A stretch of 64,000 bases of DNA from JARYGU01 sp033795365 (GTDB lineage Bacteria; Pseudomonadota; Alphaproteobacteria; Rhizobiales; Rhizobiaceae). How positions within the stretch are numbered: the stretch's first letter is position 1; each line of letters starts with the position of its first letter. The position numbers and the translations under genes were made by a program. The notes below the pieces were generated by a model that was given only the letters and a program-made list of their open reading frames with translations, was not told where the DNA came from and ran no database searches. Positions 54,475-62,525 of the stretch are shown one piece after another. Where the stretch lies: NCBI GenBank assembly GCA_033795365.1, contig JARYGU010000018.1, forward strand, positions 51,483-115,482. Direction: 5' to 3'.

Positions 54475-55980
54475 ATGACGCTCTACACCACCGACTATCT
54501 GGAATATTACCTCACCCTCGTCGCCTGGATCGTCCACAACGGCATCTGGTCGGTGCTGGTGGCCAGCGGCATGTTCGCACTGCCCTTCCTCGCCATCATC
54601 ATCCAGGAATGGTTGCGCGCCCGCGCCGAGGGCGCCGACGAGGGCAACAAGGGCGTGCTCTCCTCGATGCGGATCGAGAACCGCGTCTTCGTCGCGATCG
54701 TCGTCATCATGTTCGCCGGCATTCCCTTCATCGACGTGGATCTCAACACCGTGCAGTTCGATGACAGCCGCTCGACACAATGCCAGGTGAACGCCCCGCA
54801 GCCGAACGACACCGGCTGGTCGCAGTCGTTCACGACGCTGAACAGCCAGTCGGCGAAGGTGCCGGTCTGGTGGTTCTTCATGCACTCGATCTCGCGGGCG
54901 ATCACCGGCGCGGCGGTAGCAGCCATTCCCTGCGGCACGGATCTGCGGCAGATGCGTATGGAGATCGACGCCACGCGTATCGACGATCCGCTGCTGTCTC
55001 AGGAGGTGCGGGACTTTTCGCTGAACTGTTACGGCCCGGCGCGAGCGAAGCTGTTCATGTCACGGCCGGAGCTGACCGAGGAACAGGTCAACGATGTGAG
55101 CTGGATTGGATCGACCTACTTTGTCGACACGCCCGGCTATTACGACACCTATCGCTCCGCCACGCCGCGCGACGGTTGGGCCTACGACGCCACGCGCGAT
55201 GCCGGCCTTGCGGAAACGACGAGCGGCGCCGGCTATCCCCATTGCCGGGAATGGTGGGGCGATCCCGCAACCGGGCTTCGCGATCGTCTTCTGGCTCAGG
55301 TCGATGCCGGCCTCATGTCTCGCATGGCGAACTGGGCAGGTTTCATCTCACGCGAGGATCTGGACAATTCGGTGATCCGCGCCATTGCCGCGCCGCGCAA
55401 CCAGACGATCAACCAGGGACAGGTCTATTCGGACTATGGCGGTCAGGTCGACATGACCGCGCCGAACGAGATCACACGCGGCGCAAGGAATTTCGGAATG
55501 TCTGTCGGCGCGCTCGGCTTTTTCCCGGCGATGGACGCAGTTCGCCAGGCGCTGCCGATGGTGCTCTCCCTCCTGAAGACCGCGTTGGTGATCTGCATTC
55601 CGCTTGTGCTGCTGATCGGCCTCTATGATCTGAAGATGCTGGTCACGGTCAGCATCGTGCAGTTCGCGCTGTTCTTCGTCGATTTCTGGTTCCAGTTCGC
55701 CCGTTGGGTCGACAGCACCGTCCTGAATGCGCTCTACGGTTCCGGCTGGTTCTCCAGCAATCCCCACTCGAACTTCGACCCGCTGATGGGTTTGAACAAT
55801 GGTTACGGCGACATGCTGCTGAACTTCGTCATGGCGACGATGTTTATCGTTATGCCGACGTTCTGGGTGATGGCTCTTGCTTGGGCGGGCGTTCGCGCTG
55901 GAAATTTCGTGACCGGCCTTACAGCCTCGACAGGGGATGCCAAATCGGGCGGAGCACGCGGCGCTGCCACCATTATGTGA
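54475..55980 (+). CDS. traG: TraG N-terminal-domain mating-pair protein
   Basis: A 501-aa inner-membrane protein. The N-terminal segments (LTLVAWIVHNGIWSVLVASGMFALPFLAIIIQEWLRARA) and the C-terminal block of four to five segments (LPMVLSLLKTALVICIPLVLLIGLYDL and following) match the TraG N-terminal domain used in mating-pair stabilisation. It lacks the long periplasmic C-terminal region of F TraG, as usual for ICEclc-like elements. Confidence 0.92.
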   Translation: MTLYTTDYLEYYLTLVAWIVHNGIWSVLVASGMFALPFLAIIIQEWLRARAEGADEGNKGVLSSMRIENRVFVAIVVIMFAGIPFIDVDLNTVQFDDSRSTQCQVNAPQPNDTGWSQSFTTLNSQSAKVPVWWFFMHSISRAITGAAVAAIPCGTDLRQMRMEIDATRIDDPLLSQEVRDFSLNCYGPARAKLFMSRPELTEEQVNDVSWIGSTYFVDTPGYYDTYRSATPRDGWAYDATRDAGLAETTSGAGYPHCREWWGDPATGLRDRLLAQVDAGLMSRMANWAGFISREDLDNSVIRAIAAPRNQTINQGQVYSDYGGQVDMTAPNEITRGARNFGMSVGALGFFPAMDAVRQALPMVLSLLKTALVICIPLVLLIGLYDLKMLVTVSIVQFALFFVDFWFQFARWVDSTVLNALYGSGWFSSNPHSNFDPLMGLNNGYGDMLLNFVMATMFIVMPTFWVMALAWAGVRAGNFVTGLTASTGDAKSGGARGAATIM

Positions 55981-56009
55981 TGGTGGTGCAATCGACGAGC
56001 GATGGGATT

Positions 56010-56375
56010 TCATCGCTTATCGAAATCACCTGGATCGTGCCGCCATTCATTCTTGTCATATAGGCCAAAACCGGAATGACCGTATCGCCATTCCATTTCC
56101 TCATCCTCACACCCATCGGCGCTGTTCGCTACTACCCACGCTGCGGCAATAGCAAACGCGGCCAGCGCTGCAAGCCAGGACAGAATGTAGAAGAATGCGC
56201 CGAGTGCCGCAAATTTCACACCGGAAAGCAGAAGCTGGGCGACGGCAGGAGCAACCCCGTTCGTCACGAGCCGAGCGGTTACATGATGCTCGCAACGCGC
56301 CCAACGACGGGTTGCGCTCCTTGCACCCCGGCCCAGTCGATACGCGATTTCTGCCGTGTAGGTCTGTGCTGCCAT
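56010..56375 (-). CDS. DUF3742-family ICE protein
   Basis: A 121-aa protein on the minus strand: an N-terminal basic helix (RLGRGARSATRRWARCEHHV), one or two transmembrane segments (FAALGAFFYILSWLAALAAFAIAAAWV) and the C-terminal signature WRYGHSGFGLYDKNEWRHDPG. DUF3742 genes sit between traG and the relaxase gene in many such ICEs. Function unknown. Confidence 0.9.
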   Translation of the reverse strand: MAAQTYTAEIAYRLGRGARSATRRWARCEHHVTARLVTNGVAPAVAQLLLSGVKFAALGAFFYILSWLAALAAFAIAAAWVVANSADGCEDEEMEWRYGHSGFGLYDKNEWRHDPGDFDKR

Positions 56376-56682
56376 GGTCCACCTCGGGAATTCCCGATCG
56401 GAGGAGGCCTCGTCCTCACCTGGTCAAGATCAGTGCGCTGGCGGCACGGAGCAGTCGAAATTTCATCTGCTACTGGTTTCACAATAGCAGGATGCCCGCC
56501 CGCCGTCACCATCGGCAAATGAGGCTGGCAATCCTCGGCAGCCGCGAGGCAGGTGCCGGCACGAATGCTCACCTTCATCATGGTTCCACCGCATAACAGG
56601 TGCGCTCGAAAACCGCATTCCTGCTCGCCCTCGCTGGCCCAAAGGCTGCATCAAAGGGCTTCCGACAAGGGGAAAAGACTAT

Positions 56683-56717
56683 AAGGGAATCAAGGGAATG
56701 GAACCCAAGGGAAATGG
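56683..56717 (+). repeat. Three AAGGGAA repeats upstream of the relaxase gene
   Basis: AAGGGAAT at 56683, AAGGGAATG at 56692 and AAGGGAAATG at 56707 form a short iteron-like array in the 395-base intergenic stretch between DUF3742 (minus strand) and the relaxase start. They could be binding sites for a regulator or part of the transfer origin. The rest of the intergenic region (56376-56770) holds no gene I can support; an alternative GTG start for the relaxase at 56600 would place the repeats inside coding sequence. Confidence 0.5.
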
Positions 56718-56770
56718 GCCTATCCGGAAAAGGAAAAGGCCTGCTGCCCGACCGGCCATCGGGTAAAGGC

Positions 56771-58603
56771 ATGTTCACATTGCTCAAACGGAAGCGAACC
56801 ATAGCAGCGTCCGTTGTCAGTACCCTCCCGGCTGGTCCTGCCGAAAGGGACAAAGGGTTGATGCGACCGGAAAAGGCTGCGTCTCTTTTCGCCACCCCAC
56901 GCCGGGAAAAGTTGCTGGAACATATCTGGCAACGCACCTCCATGTCGCGCGGGCAGTTCAATCTCCTGTATCGGGCGCCGCTCGAACGCTATGCAGAACT
57001 GGTGCAGAATTTCCCTGCTTCCGAGAGCCACCACCACGCCTATCCCGGCGGTATGCTGGATCATGGCCTTGAGATCGTCGCCTATGCGCTCAAGCTTCGG
57101 CAATCACGTTTGCTGCCGTCGGGAACCACGCCGGAAGACCAGGCCGAGCAATCGGAGGCATGGACCGCGGCCACGGCCTATGCCGCATTGCTGCACGATA
57201 TCGGCAAGATCGCCGTCGACCTTCATGTCGAGCTGGCGGACGGCGCCATCTGGCATCCGTGGCATGGCCCGCTGCAAAGACCGTATCGGTTCCGCTATCA
57301 GAAAGATCGCGAGTATCGGCTGCACAATGCCGCCGCCGGCATCCTCTGCCCTCACCTGCTCGGCCGGGAGATTTTCGACTGGCTCAGCGGCTATCAACAA
57401 GTCTGGGCCTCGCTGCTCTATGCGGTAGCCGGCCAGTACGAGAACGCCGGCACGCTCGGCGAACTCGTCGTCCAGGCAGACCGAGCTTCGGTCGCACAGG
57501 AACTCGGCGGCGATCCCGCGCGCGCCTTGGCCGCGCCAAAACATTCATTGCAACGTAAGCTGCTTGATGGCCTGCGTTACCTGCTCAAGGAAGAACTAAA
57601 ACTCAATCGACCGCAAGGCGCCGACGGATGGTTGACCGACGAGGCCCTTTGGCTCGTCAGCAAGACCGTTTCCGACAAGCTGCGCGCCCATCTCCTATCG
57701 CAGGGCATCGAAGGCATCCCGGCGAACAACACGGCCGTGTTCACCATCCTGCAGGACCACGGCATCCTGCAGGCGACATCCGAGGGCAAGGCGATCTGGA
57801 AGGCTACCGTGACCAGCGACCAGGGATGGTCGCATACCTTCACCTTGTTGAAGCTGTCTCCGGCGTTGATCTGGGAGAGCGCGGATCGGCCGCCGGCGTT
57901 TTCGGGGACGGTCGAATTGGTGCAGGACGATTCCGATACGAATGAGCCCACTACGGCGCAGACGGAAACACCTGTCTCGTCCGATGTGGTGCCGCGTGAA
58001 GTTGCTCCGTCCTCGCCCCCGATCAAGCACACTCCACAACAGACGGACAGCACGATCGACGCTCTGCTAGATCTTATGGGCGTACCCCCGGCCACCGAGG
58101 AAGGCAGTGAACCTTCAGCGAATGAATTCGCGCCAGTTCCGCACGATTTGGGCGGCCCGCCGAAGCCATCGGCCACGGCTGCCGCTCAACAGTCTCCTGC
58201 TGTTCAGGACGCTGCTGAACCATCCGGCGAGCATTTCATGGGCTGGCTGCGTGATCGTATTGCGACGAAGAAGATCGTGATCAACGACGCCAAGGCGTTG
58301 GTGCATACGACAGCAGATACCGTCTATCTGGTCAGTCCGGGCGTTTTCCAGCGCTACGCGCAGGAACATCCCCGCGTAGGTTTCATAGCCAGGCAGGAGA
58401 GTGTTGCTGAATGGCAGTGGATTCAGAAGAGGTTCGAAAAGCTCCACAGTCACCGTAAGCAGCCGAACGGGCTGAACATCTGGACCTGCGAGGTGACGGG
58501 GCCGCGGAAGGTGCGACGGCTTCACGGCTACCTACTGAACGACCCGAACCAGATTTTCGATGATTTGCCGCCGAACAATCCCTATCTTTCGGTACTCGGG
58601 TAG
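56771..58603 (+). CDS. traI: MobH-family relaxase (TraI_2)
   Basis: A 610-aa relaxase that nicks the origin of transfer. The N-terminal HD-type domain shows SHHHAYPGGMLDHGLEIV (about residues 85-102) and AALLHDIGKIAVDLHVEL (about 140), matching the H-x-D metal-site motifs of MobH relaxases. The C-terminal domain (YLVSPGVFQRYAQEHP, VRRLHGYLLNDPNQIF) is the usual second TraI module, joined by a Pro/Thr/Ser-rich linker. I chose ATG 56771, which gives the normal family start MFTLLKRKR; GTG 56600 is the other option. Confidence 0.93.
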   Translation: MFTLLKRKRTIAASVVSTLPAGPAERDKGLMRPEKAASLFATPRREKLLEHIWQRTSMSRGQFNLLYRAPLERYAELVQNFPASESHHHAYPGGMLDHGLEIVAYALKLRQSRLLPSGTTPEDQAEQSEAWTAATAYAALLHDIGKIAVDLHVELADGAIWHPWHGPLQRPYRFRYQKDREYRLHNAAAGILCPHLLGREIFDWLSGYQQVWASLLYAVAGQYENAGTLGELVVQADRASVAQELGGDPARALAAPKHSLQRKLLDGLRYLLKEELKLNRPQGADGWLTDEALWLVSKTVSDKLRAHLLSQGIEGIPANNTAVFTILQDHGILQATSEGKAIWKATVTSDQGWSHTFTLLKLSPALIWESADRPPAFSGTVELVQDDSDTNEPTTAQTETPVSSDVVPREVAPSSPPIKHTPQQTDSTIDALLDLMGVPPATEEGSEPSANEFAPVPHDLGGPPKPSATAAAQQSPAVQDAAEPSGEHFMGWLRDRIATKKIVINDAKALVHTTADTVYLVSPGVFQRYAQEHPRVGFIARQESVAEWQWIQKRFEKLHSHRKQPNGLNIWTCEVTGPRKVRRLHGYLLNDPNQIFDDLPPNNPYLSVLG

Positions 58604-58645
58604 TTCCCAGCGCCGTTTCAATGGGTGGTACGCGGGTGACACACG

Positions 58646-58966
58646 TCATTGCTCGGATCGGCGATCGTCCGGTTCGCCCGTATTCAAAGCCTTCAACCGG
58701 TATTCCGTCTCGGCGATTAGATCAGCCGCAGAGCATTCGAGCGCATTTGCGATCCGCAGGATCAGCGCCAGGTTCGGCATATGCCGGCCACGTTCGATCT
58801 TTCCCATGTGCGACCGTTCGATATTTGCCATATGGGCAAGCGTTTCCTGCGCGATTTCCTTTTCAACGCGCATGGATTGCACGGCCGCCCCGAACGCCAT
58901 GGCCGGTCCCGGCTCATATGTGCGCTTTCCCTTGGGTCGGCCCGGCTTGATCAGACGATTCTGCAT
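58646..58966 (-). CDS. XRE-family helix-turn-helix regulator
   Basis: A 106-aa regulator with a Cro/CI-type HTH: VQSMRVEKEIAQETLAHMANIERSHMGKIERGRHMPNLALILRIANAL (about residues 32-78). The N-terminal Pro/Lys-rich stretch (GRPKGKRTYEPG) and position beside the relaxase and a divergent gene suggest an ICE regulator. It points away from the LysR-like gene, so both could be under its control. Confidence 0.88.
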   Translation of the reverse strand: MQNRLIKPGRPKGKRTYEPGPAMAFGAAVQSMRVEKEIAQETLAHMANIERSHMGKIERGRHMPNLALILRIANALECSAADLIAETEYRLKALNTGEPDDRRSEQ

Positions 58967-59059
58967 TCGCAGGACCGTCGATCAATGCTTTCTATTAAAC
59001 CACGTTAACTTAAACTCATGCGTGAGGTATTCTTTTCGCCGAACGGAGGAACTCAGTTC

Positions 59060-59713
59060 ATGGCAAACAACCCGGACGAAGCTATCCTGCGAATTGCGGT
59101 TTCGTTTGGAGCCCTGAACCAGATCGTCGCGACGCTCTTGAGCGCTCACCGGCAGGAGGAACCTCGAACGGCCATAAAACTCGTTGAAGCTCGGCTATCC
59201 GAGCAGATGAACGGCCTCCGGAAGGGAAGCTATAACCTCGGCCTTTCTCTCGCCGAGGCGAACGCAAGGGCGATCTCCTCGCTGCCTCTGCACCAGGATG
59301 AGATGGCAATCGCCCTCCCCGTCCGATCTCCTTTGCTGACCTACGAGCGCATCCCCTTATGCGAGCTTGCGAACTATCCGCTGATCATGTGGTCGGAAGA
59401 AGCATGTGCTCCCATGAGTGCCCAGATCAAAGCGATGATGGAGTCAGAAGGGGTCTCGATCACCGCATCCGCTGAGGCGAGAACCTTGGCTATCATGGTG
59501 AGCCTCGTTGCCGCCGGATACGGGATCGCCATCGTCGCGCGATCAAAGATCGAAGCCGCTCGTGACCAGGGCATCGTCATGCGCCCGATTGCCGGCGTAC
59601 CCCGCTATTTCACGACATATCTGCATTATCAGGAAAAGACGTCGGGTCCGGCCGTGCAACGTTTTATCAAGCGAGCCTCGCGGGTCGCTGGAACGCTTGC
59701 GGTCGCCGACTGA
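59060..59713 (+). CDS. Stand-alone LysR-type effector-binding domain protein
   Basis: A 217-aa protein that matches the substrate-binding half of LysR regulators (LRIAVSFGALNQIVATLLSAHRQEEPRTAIKLVEARLSEQMNGLRKGSYNLGLSLAE, PLLTYERIPLCELANYPLIMW, VAAGYGIAIVARSKIE) but has no DNA-binding domain. GGAGGAACTC precedes ATG 59060. Upstream sequence to the XRE gene is too short for a missing HTH. Such proteins recur in ICEs and may act as sensors for another regulator. Confidence 0.82.
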   Translation: MANNPDEAILRIAVSFGALNQIVATLLSAHRQEEPRTAIKLVEARLSEQMNGLRKGSYNLGLSLAEANARAISSLPLHQDEMAIALPVRSPLLTYERIPLCELANYPLIMWSEEACAPMSAQIKAMMESEGVSITASAEARTLAIMVSLVAAGYGIAIVARSKIEAARDQGIVMRPIAGVPRYFTTYLHYQEKTSGPAVQRFIKRASRVAGTLAVAD

Positions 59714-59827
59714 CCCTCCGCATCTTTCCCGATCAAACAATCCGGGGTCGCTCAACTCCGATTTCTTTGCCGCACGATTTGCGTCGGCGTGATCCATTGA
59801 TCGCACCCATTCCATCAGGGAGCCGGC

Positions 59828-60568
59828 ATGTCGACAAGTCCGTTTTCACGCCAAGCGATTTTTATTGGTGCGGCCTGCCTTGCTCTCACAGCGCTCGCAT
59901 CCCTGGGTGCCGTCGAATGGTATGGCGCCCATCAGGAAGACTCGCCGAAGAACTTCGTCGGTGACAACCGGGTCCCGGAAGCCTTTCCGCAGGGACCGCC
60001 CTGGCTTTATGGACACGCGGACGCGCGCTTTACGTTGACCCTTTACGCCGATCTGGAGTGCCCTTTCTGCAAGACTTACTTTCCTATCTTGAAGTCCTGG
60101 GTGGACAACCATCCGGACATGCTGCTGGAATGGAGCCACCTTCCGCTGTCCATCCATGAGCCGGCAGCAACAGAACTCGCTGTGCTGGCCGAATGTGCTG
60201 GGGAAGCTGGAGGTCAGTCGGCGTTTTGGGACGCCACCACCTGGATTTACCGCCATACCCGCAGCGATGGCCGGGGCCTGCCGCCAGGCGTGAGCTATCC
60301 CGGTGTCACGGCCGCCATCAATGTCTGCACCTCTGGCGATCAACCAAAATCCATCGTGAGCGCGCAGATGCAAGAAGCCGCGGCCAAGAACATCGACGCG
60401 ACGCCCACGGTCATGCTGCACGACAACGAGACGGGGAAGTCCTTGCTGCTGCCCGGCCCTGTCGACGGCGACACGCTGCTCTCCGCGCTGGACCTGATAG
60501 CCGCTGGCAACATGGCTATGCCCGGACAACACGAGATGCCTGCCGACCTCGTCGGCAAGCCCAGGTAG
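59828..60568 (+). CDS. DsbA-like thioredoxin-fold protein
   Basis: A 246-aa protein with an N-terminal membrane anchor (AIFIGAACLALTALASLGAVEWYG) and a DsbA/DsbG-type domain: FTLTLYADLECPFCKTYFPILKSWV with CPFC active site, and a cis-Pro DATPTVML. Probably periplasmic and anchored; it could oxidise or isomerise disulfides in the Cys-rich transfer proteins TIGR03755 and TIGR03756. Confidence 0.9.
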   Translation: MSTSPFSRQAIFIGAACLALTALASLGAVEWYGAHQEDSPKNFVGDNRVPEAFPQGPPWLYGHADARFTLTLYADLECPFCKTYFPILKSWVDNHPDMLLEWSHLPLSIHEPAATELAVLAECAGEAGGQSAFWDATTWIYRHTRSDGRGLPPGVSYPGVTAAINVCTSGDQPKSIVSAQMQEAAAKNIDATPTVMLHDNETGKSLLLPGPVDGDTLLSALDLIAAGNMAMPGQHEMPADLVGKPR

Positions 60569-60750
60569 CCACGATCCTCAAGGCTACGCCGCCGCCCCCG
60601 GCGTTGATCGACCAGGTTCGCACAGCATCCACACCGCGAACGCCATCGTAAGATGGAGGATGTCGTTCACCATCGACTATCGTTCATCAACGCCCGGAAG
60701 CGCGCCTTTCGGGCCGATGCGTCTTCCGGCATGTTCAGGAGCGCATAATC

Positions 60751-61344
60751 ATGAACTTGCAAGTGCTTCATTTCCAAGGCGTCCCCCATGTCGTTACCCC
60801 CTACCAGAAGGGCACCTATATCCGCGAGGACGCGTTCTGGCGGCAATTCCGCATCTCCTGCACGGGGGAACTGTCGTTCATGGAAGACAATCCAATCTTT
60901 GGAAGCTGGGGGATACGCTACGGCTTTGATCTCGGCGAACATGGCATCATCGAGGAAGCCATGGAGCTGGCGGATACCAGAATTCGCAAGGATGATTTCG
61001 ACCTCCCAGCGGACGCCGTCGGCTTCTCCTCGGATCTCATCCATATTCGGGACGAGCACAATCGGCTGGTCGGCGGCTGCATCGAATGGCAACTTCCTGT
61101 CTCTTCGAACGACGAAGCACAGGAGGTCGCGAAGAATGTGCGAGAACTCCACAGTCAGGGCTCCTTCGAATCCGGCTGGGACAATTTCACAACCGCCAGA
61201 CGTCTCCATCTCGACGCTGACGATCTGGAAGGACGGCTCGCTCACCCGTTCTGGCGCGACCATGCGCGCGCAGCTCTCATCTTCAGGGCACAACAATCCG
61301 GGCTGGAGCCAAGGCCCCTGCCGATGGCAGTTGCTGCGTCCTAA
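60751..61344 (+). CDS. Hypothetical protein (197 aa)
   Basis: A 197-aa acidic soluble protein, no signal peptide: FWRQFRISCTGELSFMEDNPIFGSWGIRYGFDLGEHGIIEEAMELADTRIRKDDFDLPADAVG and WDNFTTARRLHLDADDLEGRLAHPFWRDHARAAL. I do not recognise the family. AGGAGCGCATAATC precedes the ATG. A 31-aa frame at 60654-60749 (ATGGAG...) ends just before it and could be a leader peptide. A long antisense frame exists but its codon pattern is worse. Confidence 0.6.
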   Translation: MNLQVLHFQGVPHVVTPYQKGTYIREDAFWRQFRISCTGELSFMEDNPIFGSWGIRYGFDLGEHGIIEEAMELADTRIRKDDFDLPADAVGFSSDLIHIRDEHNRLVGGCIEWQLPVSSNDEAQEVAKNVRELHSQGSFESGWDNFTTARRLHLDADDLEGRLAHPFWRDHARAALIFRAQQSGLEPRPLPMAVAAS

Positions 61345-61353
61345 ATCACAATC

Positions 61354-61394
61354 AGGCCATATGATCTTTACATCAGGATCATATGGCCTATATT
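61354..61394 (+). promoter_or_regulatory. Promoter and operator of the Xre/RES toxin-antitoxin operon
   Basis: AGGCCATATGATC (61354-61366) and GATCATATGGCCT (61377-61389) are perfect 13-base inverted repeats with a 10-base spacer. The promoter TTTACA (61367) and TATATT (61389) with a 16-base spacer lies within and across the repeat, so a bound antitoxin would block it. Twenty bases downstream starts the antitoxin gene. Confidence 0.85.
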
Positions 61395-61414
61395 GCGAAT
61401 AACAGGAGGCCAAT

Positions 61415-61804
61415 ATGCAGATCGCCATCAAGCCCCACAAACCCGCGGACCTCAATGCCGTTGCCCTCAAGGCCTATGCCCGCGTGACTGACGCCTGGTC
61501 GTTGAGCCTCAAGGAAGCCGCCGGCCTCGCCGATATGTCGGAAAGCACCTGGAAGCGGGCACGCAAGCCCGGATTCACCGGCGAACTGACCAAGGACCAG
61601 TTGCTACGCCTCAGCGCCGTGATCGGGATCTACAAGTCGCTGGAACTCTACTTTTCCGAACAGCTCGCCCGAAGCTGGTTCACACGCCCGAACACAGGCC
61701 CGCTGTTTGGCGGCGCGCGACCGGTCGAGACTGCCATCGACGGCGGCCTGCCGCAGATCCTGGCGATCCGGACCTATCTCGACGCGCTGCGGGGCGGCGC
61801 ATGA
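61415..61804 (+). CDS. Xre/MbcA/ParS-type antitoxin
   Basis: A 129-aa antitoxin with an N-terminal Xre-like HTH (AWSLSLKEAAGLADMSESTWKRARK) and a C-terminal toxin-binding domain (LELYFSEQLARSWFTRPNTGPLFGGARPVETAIDGGLPQILAIRTYLDAL), the ParS/MbcA pattern. It overlaps the toxin gene by 4 bases (ATGA) and likely represses the operon through the upstream palindrome. Confidence 0.92.
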   Translation: MQIAIKPHKPADLNAVALKAYARVTDAWSLSLKEAAGLADMSESTWKRARKPGFTGELTKDQLLRLSAVIGIYKSLELYFSEQLARSWFTRPNTGPLFGGARPVETAIDGGLPQILAIRTYLDALRGGA

Positions 61805-62499
61805 GGAAGACCGAACTGTCGGTTCGAGGTTTGGTCCGCCTGCTGCCCGCAACCTACCACAAGCCGCCGGCGCTTCGGGGCCTGGTCGACACTGACGATG
61901 AGCTGGATGTGCTGGCCGAGATCGAAGGGCTGACCAGTGCCCGCCTTCTTGCCGAGCGCGGCCGCAATCCGCACCTCGATCCGAGAGAACTCGCTTGGCG
62001 GCGGCGCAACCGTGACCTCAGAATCTACGGCGACACGCACGTCAACGCGGCCTTTACCTATACCCGCACCGGCGGCAACCGTTTCAACTCCGAAGATCGC
62101 GGGGCCTGGTATTGCGCCTGGGAGGTGATGGTATCGGTCGCAGAGGTCGCATGGCACAGAACCCGCGAACTCCGTTTCACAGGCTCGTTCCACGACAACG
62201 CCCGTTATGTCGAGCTGATCTCCGACTTCATCGGAGAATTCGACGACCTGACCGACGAACCCGGACACGCGGCGCTGAATCCAGACCCACAGGTCGGCTA
62301 TCCCGAGGGACAAGAACTGGCGGCGAGATTGCGACGGGACGGAAGCCGTGGCCTCATCTATCCCTCCGTCCGCGCACCCGGCGGAAACTGCCTCGTCTGC
62401 TTCGAGCCGGGTGCGGTCCAGAACGTGCGGCCGGGCGCATCCTGGGACCTGATATGGGAAGGAACGCCGGACTATTCGATCGTCGCTGTCTCATCATAG
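61801..62499 (+). CDS. RES-domain toxin
   Basis: A 232-aa RES-domain protein. The conserved Arg is in GGNRFNSEDRGAWYCAWE, Glu follows in VAEVAWHRTRELRF, and the terminal Ser is in RGLIYPSVRAPGGNCLVCFEP. RES toxins deplete NAD+. With its Xre partner it is a toxin-antitoxin module that could stabilise the ICE. All three name-giving residues appear to be present. Confidence 0.9.
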   Translation: MRKTELSVRGLVRLLPATYHKPPALRGLVDTDDELDVLAEIEGLTSARLLAERGRNPHLDPRELAWRRRNRDLRIYGDTHVNAAFTYTRTGGNRFNSEDRGAWYCAWEVMVSVAEVAWHRTRELRFTGSFHDNARYVELISDFIGEFDDLTDEPGHAALNPDPQVGYPEGQELAARLRRDGSRGLIYPSVRAPGGNCLVCFEPGAVQNVRPGASWDLIWEGTPDYSIVAVSS

Positions 62500-62525
62500 A
62501 GACCGGGGGACCAGTCTCCGCAGGG

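Noticed and set aside
60667..61470. 267-aa minus-strand frame opposite the hypothetical protein at 60751
   Set aside because: It runs through the Xre/RES operator and its start region lies in the antitoxin gene; the plus-strand frame has a ribosome-binding site and better codon pattern. Some doubt remains.
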